Notes under the pieces: generated by a model | What the model was told of the DNA's origin: nothing | The model's input: the letters and a program-made list of their open reading frames with translations, nothing else | Databases searched by the model: none | Position numbers and translations under genes: made by a program | In this document: piece by piece, positions 1 through 10,479 of the stretch | Numbering within the stretch: position 1 is the stretch's first letter | Layout of the letters: each line of letters starts with the position of its first letter | NCBI GenBank assembly: GCA_019054805.1 | Contig: JAHQIY010000006.1 | Location: 558,001-622,000 of the forward strand | Direction of reading: 5' to 3' | DNA from: Brachionus manjavacas | Taxonomy: Eukaryota; Rotifera; Eurotatoria; Ploima; Brachionidae | DNA length: 64,000 bases

Positions 1-708
1 ATTGTGAATGCCGACAATTCAAATAATATAGAACAAATAGGAGACCATGTGATGCCGACATTGAGATTAGTTGTTAATGAAAAAAAGACAAATAGTTTTA
101 TTGTTGATTTGATAAAGTTGATTATCACTAAATTTATTCAAAGTAAAAATGTGTTCAAATCTGTTAACCATTTGTTCATTCAAATAGTAAGACAAGTTGG
201 AATAAGATCTGAACTGGATCTTAGCAGTTTTCTCGAATTGTTGCTTTTTTATCATGCAGAGTTACAACGACATCAAAAGTGTTTCATCAAAAAAAAAATT
301 TGGACAAATTAAAAGCTAATTCAAAGGAGATAGCCGCAACATTCGGCCAGATATTACGTTTTTTAGATTCGGCTGAATTTACACATACGGTTTTAGAGAA
401 ATACAAGCAAACACATTCAAATGATTATTTGAGATTTTTTGTCAAAAAGTGTGTTGCTAGTCACTTAAGTGTTTTGATCGAAGAAAATGAATTGTCTGCT
501 GTTGATGAGGATGTTATTTTACACACAAAGGTAAATATTTAAAAGAAGATTCTTAATTCCAAAATAAGTTTTTTTTTGCTAGCTTGAAGACATAAATACA
601 TTTCAATTTGATCTAAATAAACTGGTTCTAGAGGAAATAAATTATTTAGAATTAGATAAACTTATAATTTTGAACGATAAGTCTTTGCATCAAATCAGAC
701 AAAATTAA
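1..708 (+). CDS. 3' end of an unrecognised protein-coding gene (two exons, one frame break)
   Basis: An open frame enters from the window edge and runs to about 295. It continues in the -1 frame after a run of ten A (289-298) to 530. A 52-bp GT-AG intron (531-582) follows, then a last exon 583-708 ending in TAA. The intron falls in phase 0 and joins two open frames. The product is helical and rich in Leu, Lys and Glu, with no signal peptide or membrane segment. I do not recognise a family. The frame change at the A-run could be an assembly error, a pseudogene lesion, or less likely -1 slippage. The 5' part lies outside the window. Confidence 0.5.
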
Positions 709-1478
709 ACAGCTTGTTGTACATTAATTTTTGACTATTAATTTACTTCATTTGAAAATAAGAATAAGGATCAAATATTATAAATATATATTAATTTGTG
801 TTCGAAATTAAAATAAAGTAAACTGTCGTTTATATAAGTTTATTAATTCTAAAAAGAAAATCGGGCCCGGTTGTCGTCGTAGACTGCAAACCGGGCGGAA
901 ATATAGAACACATTATACATATACAAAGAAATATAAATGAAAATGAAATAAATAAAATAAATAAACATGCAATATAAATATGAAATACGAGTGCATGCAA
1001 CTGCACAGCGAACCGGGTAAATTCACAGTGATGTCCTCATCACAGAAATATTGAACATTCTTTGTGTATTTCATTAAAATCAATTATTTCAAATGTTGCT
1101 TTTAGTCATATGTGTGAACTAAAGACTGCTGTAAAATTATTGACTGTTTAAAAAAAATTTTTAATGTGAAAAAAATTTCCCTTTTCTTCATTTTATTTTT
1201 TTTAGTTGAATTAATTATGAAATTTTTTTGTTTTGTTTTTTTTATTAAAAATTTTTTCTTAATTTATTTTTTAAGAAAAGTACCGTTAACCCTATTGTTG
1301 GGTATTTCTTCAATAATTTTTGACAGATAATAAATATTTAGAACTGTTTAGTTAAAATAAAATAATTCAAAATTTTAAAAATATTTCTATCAAAAATTAA
1401 AAATTTTGTAATTTTTAAAATAATGCTTGAGAAGCACTCATTTTTGTTTAAAATTTGAGGGTCTTGTCACCTCTACGG
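709..1478. other. AT-rich spacer with one GC-rich hairpin
   Basis: I see no gene here. At 868-898 a GC-rich stem (GCCCGGTT pairing with AACCGGGC) stands out against the AT background. A related CGAACCGGGT lies near 1010. It may be the 3' end of a retroelement, but no coding trace supports that. Confidence 0.4.
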
Positions 1479-1600
1479 ACAATTGTCCCGGACAATTGAT
1501 AAAATGTAAATTTGCGGACAATTTTTTTTTGTTTAAGATTTACCTGTAAATATACGGACAATGAGAAAATTACCTGGACAATTTAATAAAGTGATGGGCA
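1479..1600. repeat. Cluster of GGACAAT words beside the Merlin remnant
   Basis: The word GGACAAT occurs five times in about 100 bp (near 1480, 1493, 1515, 1556 and 1573), with a variant GGGCAAT near 1594 and one copy near 2550 on the far side of the transposase. This resembles the subterminal repeats of a DNA transposon end. No clear terminal inverted repeat or target duplication was found. Confidence 0.45.
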
Positions 1601-1660
1601 ATTAAAGAAAAAATAAATTTTATTATGATTATACTAAATATGTTTTTGAGTTTTTATAAA

Positions 1661-2387
1661 TTATATATTTTCATATAAAGGTAATTCAAACGTTTCAAAA
1701 TCAAAATCCTCGATGTCAAGAAAGTCTCCTTCGGCCTTCTCCAAAGACATACCATTTAAAAGTTCAACCAAGTCCTCACTCTTTACTATTGAATTTGTCT
1801 TAGAAATAACTTCTAAAATTGCATCACGGGCATCTGTTCGATCAACACAGGAATTTTTTCTCCATATAAATTCATCAAGATAAGAGTTTAAAAATTTTCT
1901 TGACACCCCTTGCATAACCTTGAATTGTGTTTTAGATGAGCACCAGATAGATTCGATGCTATTTGTATGTGTACCATCTGGATCGACAAAATGTAGATCG
2001 TGATTTACAGTCTTATGCTCGAAACTTTTATCTAATTGTCGGATACGAGTGTAAGAACTCCAACAATCTGAATAGATCATTTTATTAGGCAAAATTTTAT
2101 CATAAATTACATTAAGAAGAGTGAAAGCGTCTCGTTTGGGGACTTGAACAAACAGGCATTTTGGGTCTTTTCCCAAAATGCCGCACACGGCAAGTCGAAC
2201 ATCGCCAAGCATACAAATCTGGAATATCTGGTCGTTCAACAAACTTAAAATCTTTTTTACATATCTCACAAAAAATTGAAGAAGGAATTATTTTTTTTTG
2301 TTTAAGCCAGTTTATTATCAGTAAATTATCGTCGAGTTCCATTACTTCACAAAGTCTAAATTTTTCAATCTCATTCAGCTTATTCAT
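1661..2387 (-). pseudogene. Merlin (IS1595/ISXO2-like) transposase, internally deleted
   Basis: The start codon is at 2387. The first frame has a zinc-ribbon pair (CEIC ... CSTC, residues about 41-73). A second frame (to 1661) carries the core of an ISXO2/Merlin transposase: a strand reading KCLFVQVPKRDA, then SDCW with the second acidic residue, NH...FVDP and finally NSIESIW with the catalytic Glu. The segment that should hold the first Asp lies between the zinc ribbon and the GILGKDPK strand and is absent; the frame shifts at the same place. The element therefore cannot encode an active enzyme. The family call rests on motif order and spacing. Confidence 0.75.
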
Positions 2388-2555
2388 TTTTGCTAAGAGT
2401 TAAAATAAAACCACAAAATAAGAGAAACAAAATAAAAATAAAAAAAGTCAAACAATACAAGATTTATTAAAACTAAATCTTGTTGCTTTTTTCATCGCAA
2501 TTTTTTGAATCAAGTAAAAAAATTAATTGAAAACTTGTTTTTTTTTTATGGACAA

Positions 2556-2631
2556 TTTGAGTGTGAGGTTGATTGATATGCATTCAACCATCAGAATGAT
2601 TTTATTAAAATTTTAAAATCAGTCACACTCA
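2556..2631. repeat. Short inverted repeat
   Basis: TTTGAGTGTGA at the left is repeated in inverted form as TCACACTCAAA at the right, about 55 bp apart. It may be a tiny fold-back element or the end of the neighbouring Merlin copy. Confidence 0.4.
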
Positions 2632-4017
2632 AAAAAATAAATTACAAAAAAAACCAATATTTTTAAATAATAATTTAATTCAAATGTAAATTAATTTCTG
2701 AAAGTCTTAGTCTAAAAATTAGATCAAATAAATAAAACCAGTTCAATATCAGTCTAAACGAATTTTTAAAGGAAATTTTTGAGAAGTAATTTACTCTTCT
2801 TCTTATCATTGTTGACTTGTAAACTCTTCAATTTAAATAAAAATACTTTAATATATAAAATCAAGATTTTTATAAAAATAAAATAATAATTAATTTTTTT
2901 TGAAAAAGATAAAAATTTAATAAATTTACATCAAATTTTTTAAATATTTTTCAAAAACTAAGTCAATAAAGATATTATTGAAAACTGAAAGCTTGAATTT
3001 TACATATTTAAAAATCGATCTCTTGGTCTTAAAGCTATAAATCAATCTTGTTTAAAAAAGTTGAAATCCTGAAACTTACACTTTCTTTCAAAATAAATTT
3101 ATTTTTAACAAAAGTTGCACATTTTTTTAAATATCAATTGAAACAAATTTTTAATTTTTTAATTTAGTGAAGCATATTTTTTTTCATGGTGTTTTGCCAT
3201 CAAATTCAATAAATCTCAATCTTATCAAATTTAATGAATTAATAAGAAATTATATTTTGTTAAAGCAATGGCTACACTTTAGGTGTAACAAAGATTAGTA
3301 TTGAAAATTAAAATAAAAAAGAAAAACCTTTAATGTTAGAAATAATTAAATGGAATCATTTATTTTTACTATATTTTGTTATTTAAAAATCAAAAATAAA
3401 AATTGAATTATCAAAAAAATGAACTTTATTTGGTTAAAATTCAAGGAAATAAATTCAATAATTTTCTTAAATTTTTTTCCACAAATTTCGACAAAAAATA
3501 AAAAAGTGTAATCGAAAGGCAAATGAAGTTTATGATAAAATGTAAAATTCAATCCAAAATTTTTTGCTTTAAATTCAGAGGAAAAAGGCTTTTTATATTC
3601 CACTTGTATTGCTTTTACCCATTGATCAGGGAGGTCATTTATGTACAGAACAAATAGCAGGGATGCTATTTATTAAAAACTTTCGATCTAAACCCGAAAT
3701 TTTGTACATTGTACGAAGAATTCAAGAAACTCAGGGAAGTAGCAGCTGAGCTCTTAAATTTGCCAAAATTCTTTTTGTTTTTTTTTTAATTTTTTTAAAC
3801 TATATCAATGCCTTATCAAAAAATTAACTCTAAATTGTTAATAACTGTCATATTATTTATTTTTGTAACCTAATTTATCTCTTTTACTCAATTTTGTATA
3901 TATCAATATTTTATTTTTTTTTTTAAACTAAAAATTTAGTTCCATTTTGAGTGGCGTGAGGTTTACCTCTCTTACTCAAAAAGTGTTCGATCCACCTAAC
4001 CATTTTCTCGTCATACT
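2632..4017. other. AT-rich spacer, nothing recognised
   Basis: The stretch is long A/T tracts. The only open frames (for example 3379-3603 on the minus strand) have the Phe/Lys/Ile composition of translated AT-rich DNA. Near 3950-3985 a small hairpin pairs TTGAGT with ACTCAA. Confidence 0.5.
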
Positions 4018-4162
4018 CTAATTAGGTGAACAAAAGTTGTTCTTTTTTGAATTTTCATGTTCACCTATCAGGGTAAAAATAATTAGGTGTACAATTTGTT
4101 CACTTAAACCGTGAACATGAATTTTTCACCTATTTTGTGAACACTTGTTCACCTAATGGACT
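4018..4162. mobile_element. 145-bp MITE-like fold-back element
   Basis: The left end begins ATTAGGTGAACAA and the right end finishes TTGTTCACCTAAT, a 13-bp perfect terminal inverted repeat. A second inner pair (ATTTTCATGTTCAC and GTGAACATGAAT) makes most of the element self-complementary. There is no coding content. Confidence 0.6.
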
Positions 4163-4861
4163 AGACCCTTGAAAAGGATTCTTGAAGATAAAATTTATAA
4201 AAAAATTTAATAAAATAAAATAATAAAATAAATTATTTAATTTGAAAAGGAATATGTTTCATGTGCTAAATTTATCTAAAATGGTTTTATTTTCATAAAT
4301 AAACTTTATCTTTTCAGAATTTTTTTGAAATTTCTTCGGTCCCAAAGTATATAGCCTGCATGTGAAAAAAATACTCTCTAGTGACTATGCTGTTTTACTC
4401 AAAGAAATTGTTTAATTTTTGGCAGAATTTTATAGAAGACAAAACAACCCAATTCGCTATGACTAAAGTCCAAAAAAATAAACTAAAGTCCGACGCGCAT
4501 GACTCGGAACTTTGGGTTTTAACAGGGCGTTAATACAAGGATATAATAATTGGCGAGAGGTTAAGACCCAAAGAGCTTAGTTTAGGGAGTAATTTAAATC
4601 AAATTTAAAAAATATTGTATATTATATATTTTTTTTAAATGAAAGAAGTCTTTGTGTTTGCATGCGCTAAACATATTTCTTCAGGTTTTAGTGCACGCGT
4701 TTTTAAGCAATGAAATACGCTACCTTTATGAACAAAAATATTTCTAAAATTCCTAATATTTCAAAAAATAATCGAGACTTTTAAACCTTTTAATTTATCC
4801 TGTTTGATTTATAAAACCAATTCTTTGTTGTTATTTTTTTAATTGAAAAATGTTAAACAGA
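4163..4861. other. Spacer without recognised genes
   Basis: The region is AT-rich with a few CpG-containing words (near 4495 and 4700). No open frame or repeat end could be supported. Confidence 0.4.
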
Positions 4862-5080
4862 GGAAAAAACTACTGGGGTGAAGTTTTCACGTGAATCAAT
4901 TAATTAAGTGAATTAGTTAGAAAAATATCCAATTTTTTTTATTCAATAAAAAAATATTAAATTGTATTGAGTTCTTTTGATCTTTTTTTATTAACTCTTT
5001 TTTAATTTTATTTTTTTTTATGATTTATTCTGAAGAAGCTCTAGCTCGGTACAGAAAACAAATAAATAAAAATAAATTAT
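4862..5080 (+). mobile_element. SINE-like element sharing the LINE-A 3' end
   Basis: It begins near 4875 with CTGGGGTGAAGTTTTCACG and ends with the LINE-A 3' signature AGCTCTAGCTCGGTACAG followed by an AAATA-type tail. A copy in the other orientation at 8642-8890 has the same start and end, so this is a discrete short repeat of about 220-250 bp with no coding capacity. Sharing a 3' end with a LINE is typical of SINEs mobilised by that LINE. Confidence 0.5.
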
Positions 5081-5084
5081 TATT

Positions 5085-6240
5085 TATTCAAAGTATTTAA
5101 GTATTGAACATTTCTGTAAAGAAAGAAGAGATAATAAGATAGCAATTACACAATGGAGTTGGGTATTCAACATACCTTGATTCAAAACCCGCTTTATATT
5201 CATCAACCAGCTTTACAACCAATGGAACAGAATGACGCAGTCCTCCCGCTACATATCTTTCGCTCAATTCAAAAAGTCGATTCGAGACAGTTAAGAATTT
5301 TAGATTTATATAGGTTTCCTAGTGTGTAATAATTAAGACCCCATTTTTATTTGACAATATTTTTATTAAGTTCAACCGTGAACTACAACGCTGTTTTATT
5401 TCATCAACCATTGGGGTAAATGTTAATTTTGAATCAAATTTTAAAACTAAAAACTTGATTTCCAATTAAGTTATTAATAAGATGACTCTCAATTTTATTT
5501 TCATATATTTTTAATTTTAAGTCAATATCTTCCTTATAATATTTAATGAAGACAATGAAGCAAGACTTTTCAACAGATATTTTCATCTTCCACTTGAAGA
5601 GCCATTTTTCTAGTTCGTCTAAGTATTTGTTTATCTTATTTTCTAGATTTCCTTTTTTCTTAAAAATATAAAATGTAACCAAGTCATCAGTAAAAAGAAG
5701 AGAGTATTCATTATTTGTTTTATTTCTTTTAGGAATATCATTGATAAAAATACTAAAAAGTAATGGACTAATTACCGAGCCTTGAGGAGCATCTGCAGTA
5801 ATACGGTATTCATTTTAATTATAAGACCATCATGCCAAACCCTATCGAACGCTTTGGAGATATCAAAATATAGGGAATAAACTTTCTTCTTACTATTAAA
5901 TGATTCTACAATTTTTTGAATAAGGAAGAAGAGATTATCAGCGGTTCGTCGATTTTTTCTAAAACCTGATTGCTCCTGAATTAGTAATGAGTTTTGTAGT
6001 AAATAACTATATAATCTTGAGTAAACGATACGTTCTAAAAGTTTTCCTAGACAACTTGTCATACTGATTTGTCGGTAGTTAGCTGGGTCTTGTTTTAAAA
6101 TTGACTTTTTGGGTATCATAGTAATTTAAGCAGATTTCCATGCATTCGGTATTTTACTTTCTCTTAGACTTAAACCAAAAAGATACGTAATGTCTTTTAG
6201 GATATTTTAAGGTACATTTTTTAACATCATTGAGCGGTTG
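5085..6240 (-). pseudogene. LINE family A reverse transcriptase, decayed copy
   Basis: Read leftward, this holds a CR1/Jockey-type reverse transcriptase in broken frames. In order: KSAxITMIPKKS; an RT palm segment (5772-6119) with SGFRKNRRTADN and DISKAFDRVWHDGL; then, in another frame after a deletion, APQGSVISPLL and a mutated active-site box (FTDD where YADD/FADD is expected); then the C-terminal tail (about 5130-5330) with SNRLFELSERYV and LCNCYL. Frameshifts and the altered active site make it inactive. Close copies lie near 48-52 kb. Confidence 0.8.
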
Positions 6241-6392
6241 CTAAAGGAAGAGTCGTTTTTCGGAAAGCGGTCAGTTGTCTAATACAATTCTAAAAAAACT
6301 ATATAACCGATATATTTGACTAATTGATTCGAGCTTAAGGGCCATGTTTATAGGTTTCATATGACAATATTTCTTATTACCAATTGTCCTTT

Positions 6393-6581
6393 AAAAAAAT
6401 TTTCTTGTATCTAATAATAGGTTATTTTAACTATGTAAAAAAAAAAAAAAAAAAAGTTAATTATAAATATGTCAAAATAGCTTATTTAAAAATATTGGCA
6501 ACTGGCTGTTTATAGTGGGGCGTCTACGTGCGCCACTACTTGGAGACTCAAGTCTCCCACAGCTTTTATACTACTACTACT
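6393..6581 (+). mobile_element. Short retro-insertion flanked by a perfect 27-bp target duplication
   Basis: The 27 bases at 6366-6392 are repeated exactly at 6582-6608. The 189 bp between them contain a run of A and end in (ACT)n, preceded by AGCTTTTATACTACTACTAC. This resembles the 3' end of a LINE-B copy near 37.9 kb (CAGTTTATACTACTACCAC). The duplication length and repeat tail indicate target-primed reverse transcription. It is either a SINE or a very short 5'-truncated LINE. Confidence 0.7.
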
Positions 6582-6685
6582 AATATTTCTTATTACCAAT
6601 TGTCCTTTTGACAATTAAATTTTGTCATTTCGTTCAGTTTATTTTCGCTTATGAAGAGGTTGTCCATTGAATATCGAAGAATCGA

Positions 6686-7120
6686 TTGACGAAGATATCT
6701 ATCTGTCCATCAAAGTCAAATAACTATTTTGGAACAGATATTCAACATTTGATTAACCATTTTAATGTAGATTTTCCTTTGCTTTTAAGTAATACAAGTA
6801 GGTTTAAAAAGGAGTTAAAGGGGCATTTTCTCATCAGTGATGACATCTCTGACCATATCAAAATATGTCTAGAAAACATAAGATTTAAAGATTATCGTAT
6901 ATTTTACAATGAATTAATAAGGCCTAAATGAATTGCATAACTTGAGGTCCTAAAAGTTCAATAGAAGCTATCTTCCTCTTCATTTTCATACAATTGTAAT
7001 ATTTCCAAATATTTATGTATTTATTTATTTTTTTATTTTTTATTTTTTTTGTACTCTATTCTTCTAATTTTTATTTTTACTTCTCCCGAAGGAGGTTAAT
7101 TAAATTCAAATAAATAAATA
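6686..7120 (+). pseudogene. Likely C-terminal end and 3' tail of a LINE
   Basis: The 81-codon frame at 6686-6931 looks like the extreme C-terminus of a LINE polyprotein (SRFKKELKGHFL...). About 150 bp further on, a small hairpin CTCCCGAAGGAG and an AAATA-type tail (7085-7118) give a LINE-like 3' end. No RT core motif remains, so the call rests on position and tail. Confidence 0.45.
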
Positions 7121-7165
7121 AATATTATTTATACAAAAAAACTCCTGTTTCGGGTGCCATACAAT

Positions 7166-7862
7166 GGCTCCGTATCAAAATAGCTAAGTTTAAAATGGCT
7201 AAATTAAATTAGCTATTTCATTTTAGCTAAGTGATTTTTTTAGCTCTTTCTATCAAGTTAATTGTAAAATTAAATTAGCAAAAATCAAAATCGCTAAAAC
7301 GAAAAATAATTAGAATCAAGATTGCTTAGTTATTAGTTTCTTTAAATAATTGTTGAAACCAAACACATTAAAATAAAAAATCAAACAAAATGGATGAGCT
7401 TACCGAGTCAATTAGAAATTTGAATTTGAACAAAGGTTTTGTTTCTCTCTCTTTTTAAAAATTTTTAAACGATTCTTATAAAATCGTTCAAAAATGAACA
7501 AAATCGAGTTGAACGTGAACTGGTACGCTTAAGAACTGGTATTGTTTACAAACGGAGACCTAAATATATGTTTTTGGATGATAGAATCAAGTGTATGTTA
7601 GGTCAATATAGAAAAGAAAATTTAGAAGATACTGTTCGTAATTTAAGTTTAATACTGAAATATTGAATGGACATTTTTTGATTGACAAAACAGATTTTTT
7701 TTAAAATAATAATCAATTAGTAATTTAGAACTTGTAAATAAAATTTAGCTTTTCTGACTTAGCTATTTTTAATAAATCAATTAGTAATTTTAGGTTTAGC
7801 TATTTTTATTTTAAGCTAATTTAATTTAGCTATTTTGATTGATGCTATTTTGATCTACTCCC
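7166..7862. mobile_element. Non-autonomous MULE-like element, TAGCTA family, copy 1
   Basis: The element starts GGCTCCGTATCAAAATAGC and ends GCTATTTTGATCTACTCCC, an imperfect terminal inverted repeat. It is flanked by CCATACAAT at 7157-7165 and 7863-7871 (9-bp target duplication). The word TTAGCTA or its complement is repeated many times toward both ends. It is inserted in a LINE reverse transcriptase. MULEs make 8-10 bp duplications, and copy 2 carries a FLYWCH-like trace, so a MULE origin is inferred. Confidence 0.7.
7390..7666 (+). CDS. Possible small spliced gene inside the MULE-like element
   Basis: An ATG at 7390 opens exon 7390-7435. A GT-AG intron (7436-7508) would join it in phase to an open exon 7509-7666 ending in TGA, giving a 67-residue, Arg/Lys- and Leu-rich protein with no known domain. 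Both exons are open and the splice phase matches, but the acceptor is weak and there is no homology to support it. It could be a captured host fragment or the relic of a transposon ORF. Confidence 0.35.
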
Positions 7863-8265
7863 CCATACAATAGATGCAGTTACAGTTGCATTTAATTCTG
7901 GTAATGCTACAGATATAATTTTTATGGATTTCGCAAAAGCTTTTGACAAGGTGCTACATTGAGCATTGATGATGAAACTAGAAGCAAACGGTTTCAGAGG
8001 CAAACTCCTTGCAAAATTGGCTTTCAAATTTTTTGACTGGAAGGAAATGTTTCTGGTTTCAGAAATGTTCCGTAAGGTTCCGTACTTGGTCCTCTTCTAT
8101 TTATGTCTCGTGTCTCGTATTTAAGATAGGGAAGCAGGGCTTTATAATTGCGAGTAACGAGACATTAACTTTTAACTTTAATGTTATGTTTTATTTGCAT
8201 ATTTATTTTAATTAATTAGCTTCGAAAAAGTAATAAATAACATGTAATTTATCAATTAATGTGTA

Positions 8266-8574
8266 TTGACGATTTACGTCCAGAATTTTTCTAATAACCA
8301 TTCAATATTTGTTTTTATTCACTTGTGTCTTTGCTTAATATGCTTATCACTCACCACTAGTTCCTCGCAAATTAATGATATGCCTGAAACTGTTTTCAAC
8401 TTGGTGGAAAGCCGAAAAAAATGGAATTGCCGAATCGATAAAATTTTACCTAAACAAAGGGTACTCGGAAGAAACAAGAAGAAAAATAATAAAGTTACTT
8501 ACCAAAGCCTTCTGAAGCAACCACCCATCTCACTCATTTTATTTTATTTTTATTGCATAATTTTAGATTATTAA
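8266..8574 (+). CDS. Doubtful hypothetical ORF
   Basis: This 102-codon open frame begins with a non-ATG codon. It has a hydrophobic, Cys-rich stretch (residues about 15-35) that looks like a membrane or signal segment, then a basic tail. No family is recognised and no intron is evident. It may be chance. Confidence 0.15.
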   Translation: MTIYVQNFSNNHSIFVFIHLCLCLICLSLTTSSSQINDMPETVFNLVESRKKWNCRIDKILPKQRVLGRNKKKNNKVTYQSLLKQPPISLILFYFYCIILDY

Positions 8575-8641
8575 AAACAAAACAAAACTCGAATTATTAT
8601 TTATGCCAATAAAAAATTTATTTAGAAAATAAAAAAAAAAT

Positions 8642-8890
8642 TTTTTTTATTTATTTGCTTTCTGTACCGAGCTAGAGCTCCTTCAGAATAAATTATAAAA
8701 ATAAAATTAAAATAAAGTAAATAAGCTTAAAAAAAATGTAAAGAAAGTTTAAAAGGCATACTTTTTAAATTTTTTTTCTAATTTGATTTTTATATTTACT
8801 TTCATCAGCCAAGTGTTGTTTTTTTGAAATAAAAAAATAATTACATTTTTTTAACTCGCGTGAAAACTTCGCCCCAGCAAAAAAACCTGC
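8642..8890 (-). mobile_element. SINE-like element, second copy (LINE-A 3' end)
   Basis: On the minus strand it starts CTGGGGCGAAGTTTTCACG and ends AGCTCTAGCTCGGTACAG with an AAATA tail, matching the copy at 4862-5080 at both ends while the AT-rich middle has diverged. Confidence 0.5.
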
Positions 8891-8940
8891 CAGTTTTTAC
8901 CAATTTATCACAACACAAAAAAAAGAAAAACAAAACTAAA

Positions 8941-9361
8941 TCAGCACTTTTTTCTTAAGTAAAAAAAGAAATTTTTTCGAGTGCTCACCAGATATTCATG
9001 ATAATTAGATAAAACGGAGCATAATTTAATGGATCCAGTTGCTAAACCCCAATTAGCTTGGAGTTGTCTAAGAAGCTTTAAAAAAGTATTCAGCTTAATT
9101 TGATCGAAAGGGTCGGCCATTAGCCAAAGGTTAACACAAATGTCAAACACTTTTATCTTCCCTATTGATCAAATAATTGAAATATTTTACGCGCCGATTG
9201 CTCTCTCGACCACAACACTCTTTTGGTATAAAAAAGAGTGTCTGGTCCGATAGTTTTTGCAGTCGCACAAGCGTTCCTTTGATGCAAGGCAACCCTTTCA
9301 TAATATTGCATAAATTATGATTGTGGCCATTTTCGACAAGTTGATTAATGCCACAGCACAT
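8941..9361 (-). CDS. Uncertain coding trace, unrecognised
   Basis: Two frames that overlap by 8 bases, 9143-9361 and 8941-9150, have protein-like composition (several Cys and Trp, few long Ile/Lys runs). The first has an ATG start at 9361. They would need a frameshift or an unseen splice to join, and no good GT-AG pair of normal length was found. It could be a degraded exon of a gene divergent from the HAD phosphatase. Confidence 0.25.
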
Positions 9362-9630
9362 GTTGTTGTTCTATTTGACAAACATATTCAAGTGAATTCG
9401 ACTATCAAATCTAGGTCACCATCTAATTAAAAATTCCATCAAAGATTCTAATTGAAATGGCTTCGACAATCATTCCACACACACTCACTCGCTCACTTAG
9501 AATTTCTTGAGAAATTCTACGTTTCTTAAACAAATGGTTACCATAGAACAAAATAAAAATTTCCAATTTTTCTTTTTAATTATCCCTAATTAACAAATTT
9601 GTTTTAAAAGCTAAATTTAGACAGAAAAGT

Positions 9631-10341
9631 ATGAATAGTAATATTGAGTCAGACTTGCATGAGTTCCGGAGCGCTGACGAGTTGAAGTCGAGCTCGCAGA
9701 TGAGCTTCAACCAGTCCAGTTTGGTGAAGGAGGCGATCGCGCTTTTGCGCGCCATGAGAATCAAGCTGGTCGCGTTCGACTTCGACTGCACCCTGGTCAA
9801 CATCCACACGGGCGGCCAATGGCCCGACTCGGCCGAAAAACTGGCCGAGTTCGTGCGGCCTTGTTTCCGAGACCTGCTGCCCGAGCTGCTCAACTGCTCC
9901 GATATACACACTTGTGTAGTTACTTATTCGCCGCAGGAGCAGCTGATCCGCGACGTGCTCAGGATTTCAATGAAAGAAGTGATCGATGTGTAAGCTGAGA
10001 AAAATTTTCTAGCATGAAATAATTTTTTGCTGTTTAGAGATTTGTTAATTAGCAAAATTGTGATTAGAGGCAATAGCAAGGACTTTTTGAACACTCACGG
10101 CCTAGAGGCCTACACAAACGGAAAACAACTGCATCTGGACTTTTGCCGCAATCATTTTACTCAGAACAGTACAGTACAGGACACAATCGAAGACAAGGCT
10201 ATTCTGTTGATAGACGATGATGTCACTAATTTGAAAATGGCGCACGAGAGCAATCACTTTGTTTTTCATGTAGATAATAATGTAAATCTAAGCGAACTGG
10301 TTTGCTACTTGAAGAGTTGTTTCCAAGCTGGCAGTTGTTGA
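9631..10341 (+). CDS. HAD-fold phosphatase-like protein, two exons
   Basis: The exons are 9631-9989 and 10038-10341, with a 48-bp GT-AG intron splitting a Val codon (phase 2). The product is 220 aa. HAD motifs are visible: motif I FDFDCTLV (Asp50, Asp52), motif II VVTYS (96-100), a Lys in the ISKI/GNSKDF region, and motif IV LLIDDD (177-181). The short insert between motifs I and II and the absence of a large cap suggest a small phosphatase of the magnesium-dependent or CTD-like type, probably cytosolic because no signal peptide is seen. Substrate cannot be inferred. Exon 1 is rich in G/C third positions, unlike exon 2. A polyadenylation signal AATAAA lies near 10461. The ATG at 9631 is the first in frame. 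Confidence 0.85.
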
Positions 10342-10479
10342 CAAGCTAGATGAACAGGCCGCAGCTATCATGTCAGACGAAGACTAGTCATTAAACAGGC
10401 CAGTTGATATTTATAGGTTAATCATGTTTTTTAGTTAATTGTGTAAATTTTTTTTCTAAAAATAAATTTTGCCACTTTA

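Larger units (their letters stand above)
7121..8150 (+). pseudogene. LINE reverse transcriptase fragment interrupted by a DNA element
   Basis: The frame ending CFGCHTI at about 7157-7165 continues after 7872 as DAVTVAFNSGNATDI, then IFMDFAKAFDKVLH (the first catalytic Asp block) and, after a frameshift, FRNVPxGSVLGPLL. The reading frame joins cleanly only if 7166-7862 plus one copy of the flanking 9-bp repeat is removed. Frameshifts and a stop just after the catalytic block show the LINE is dead. Confidence 0.7.

Noticed and set aside
3379-3603. 74-codon minus-strand frame
   Set aside because: Phe/Lys/Ile-rich translation of AT-rich DNA; no start context, splice sites or motif.
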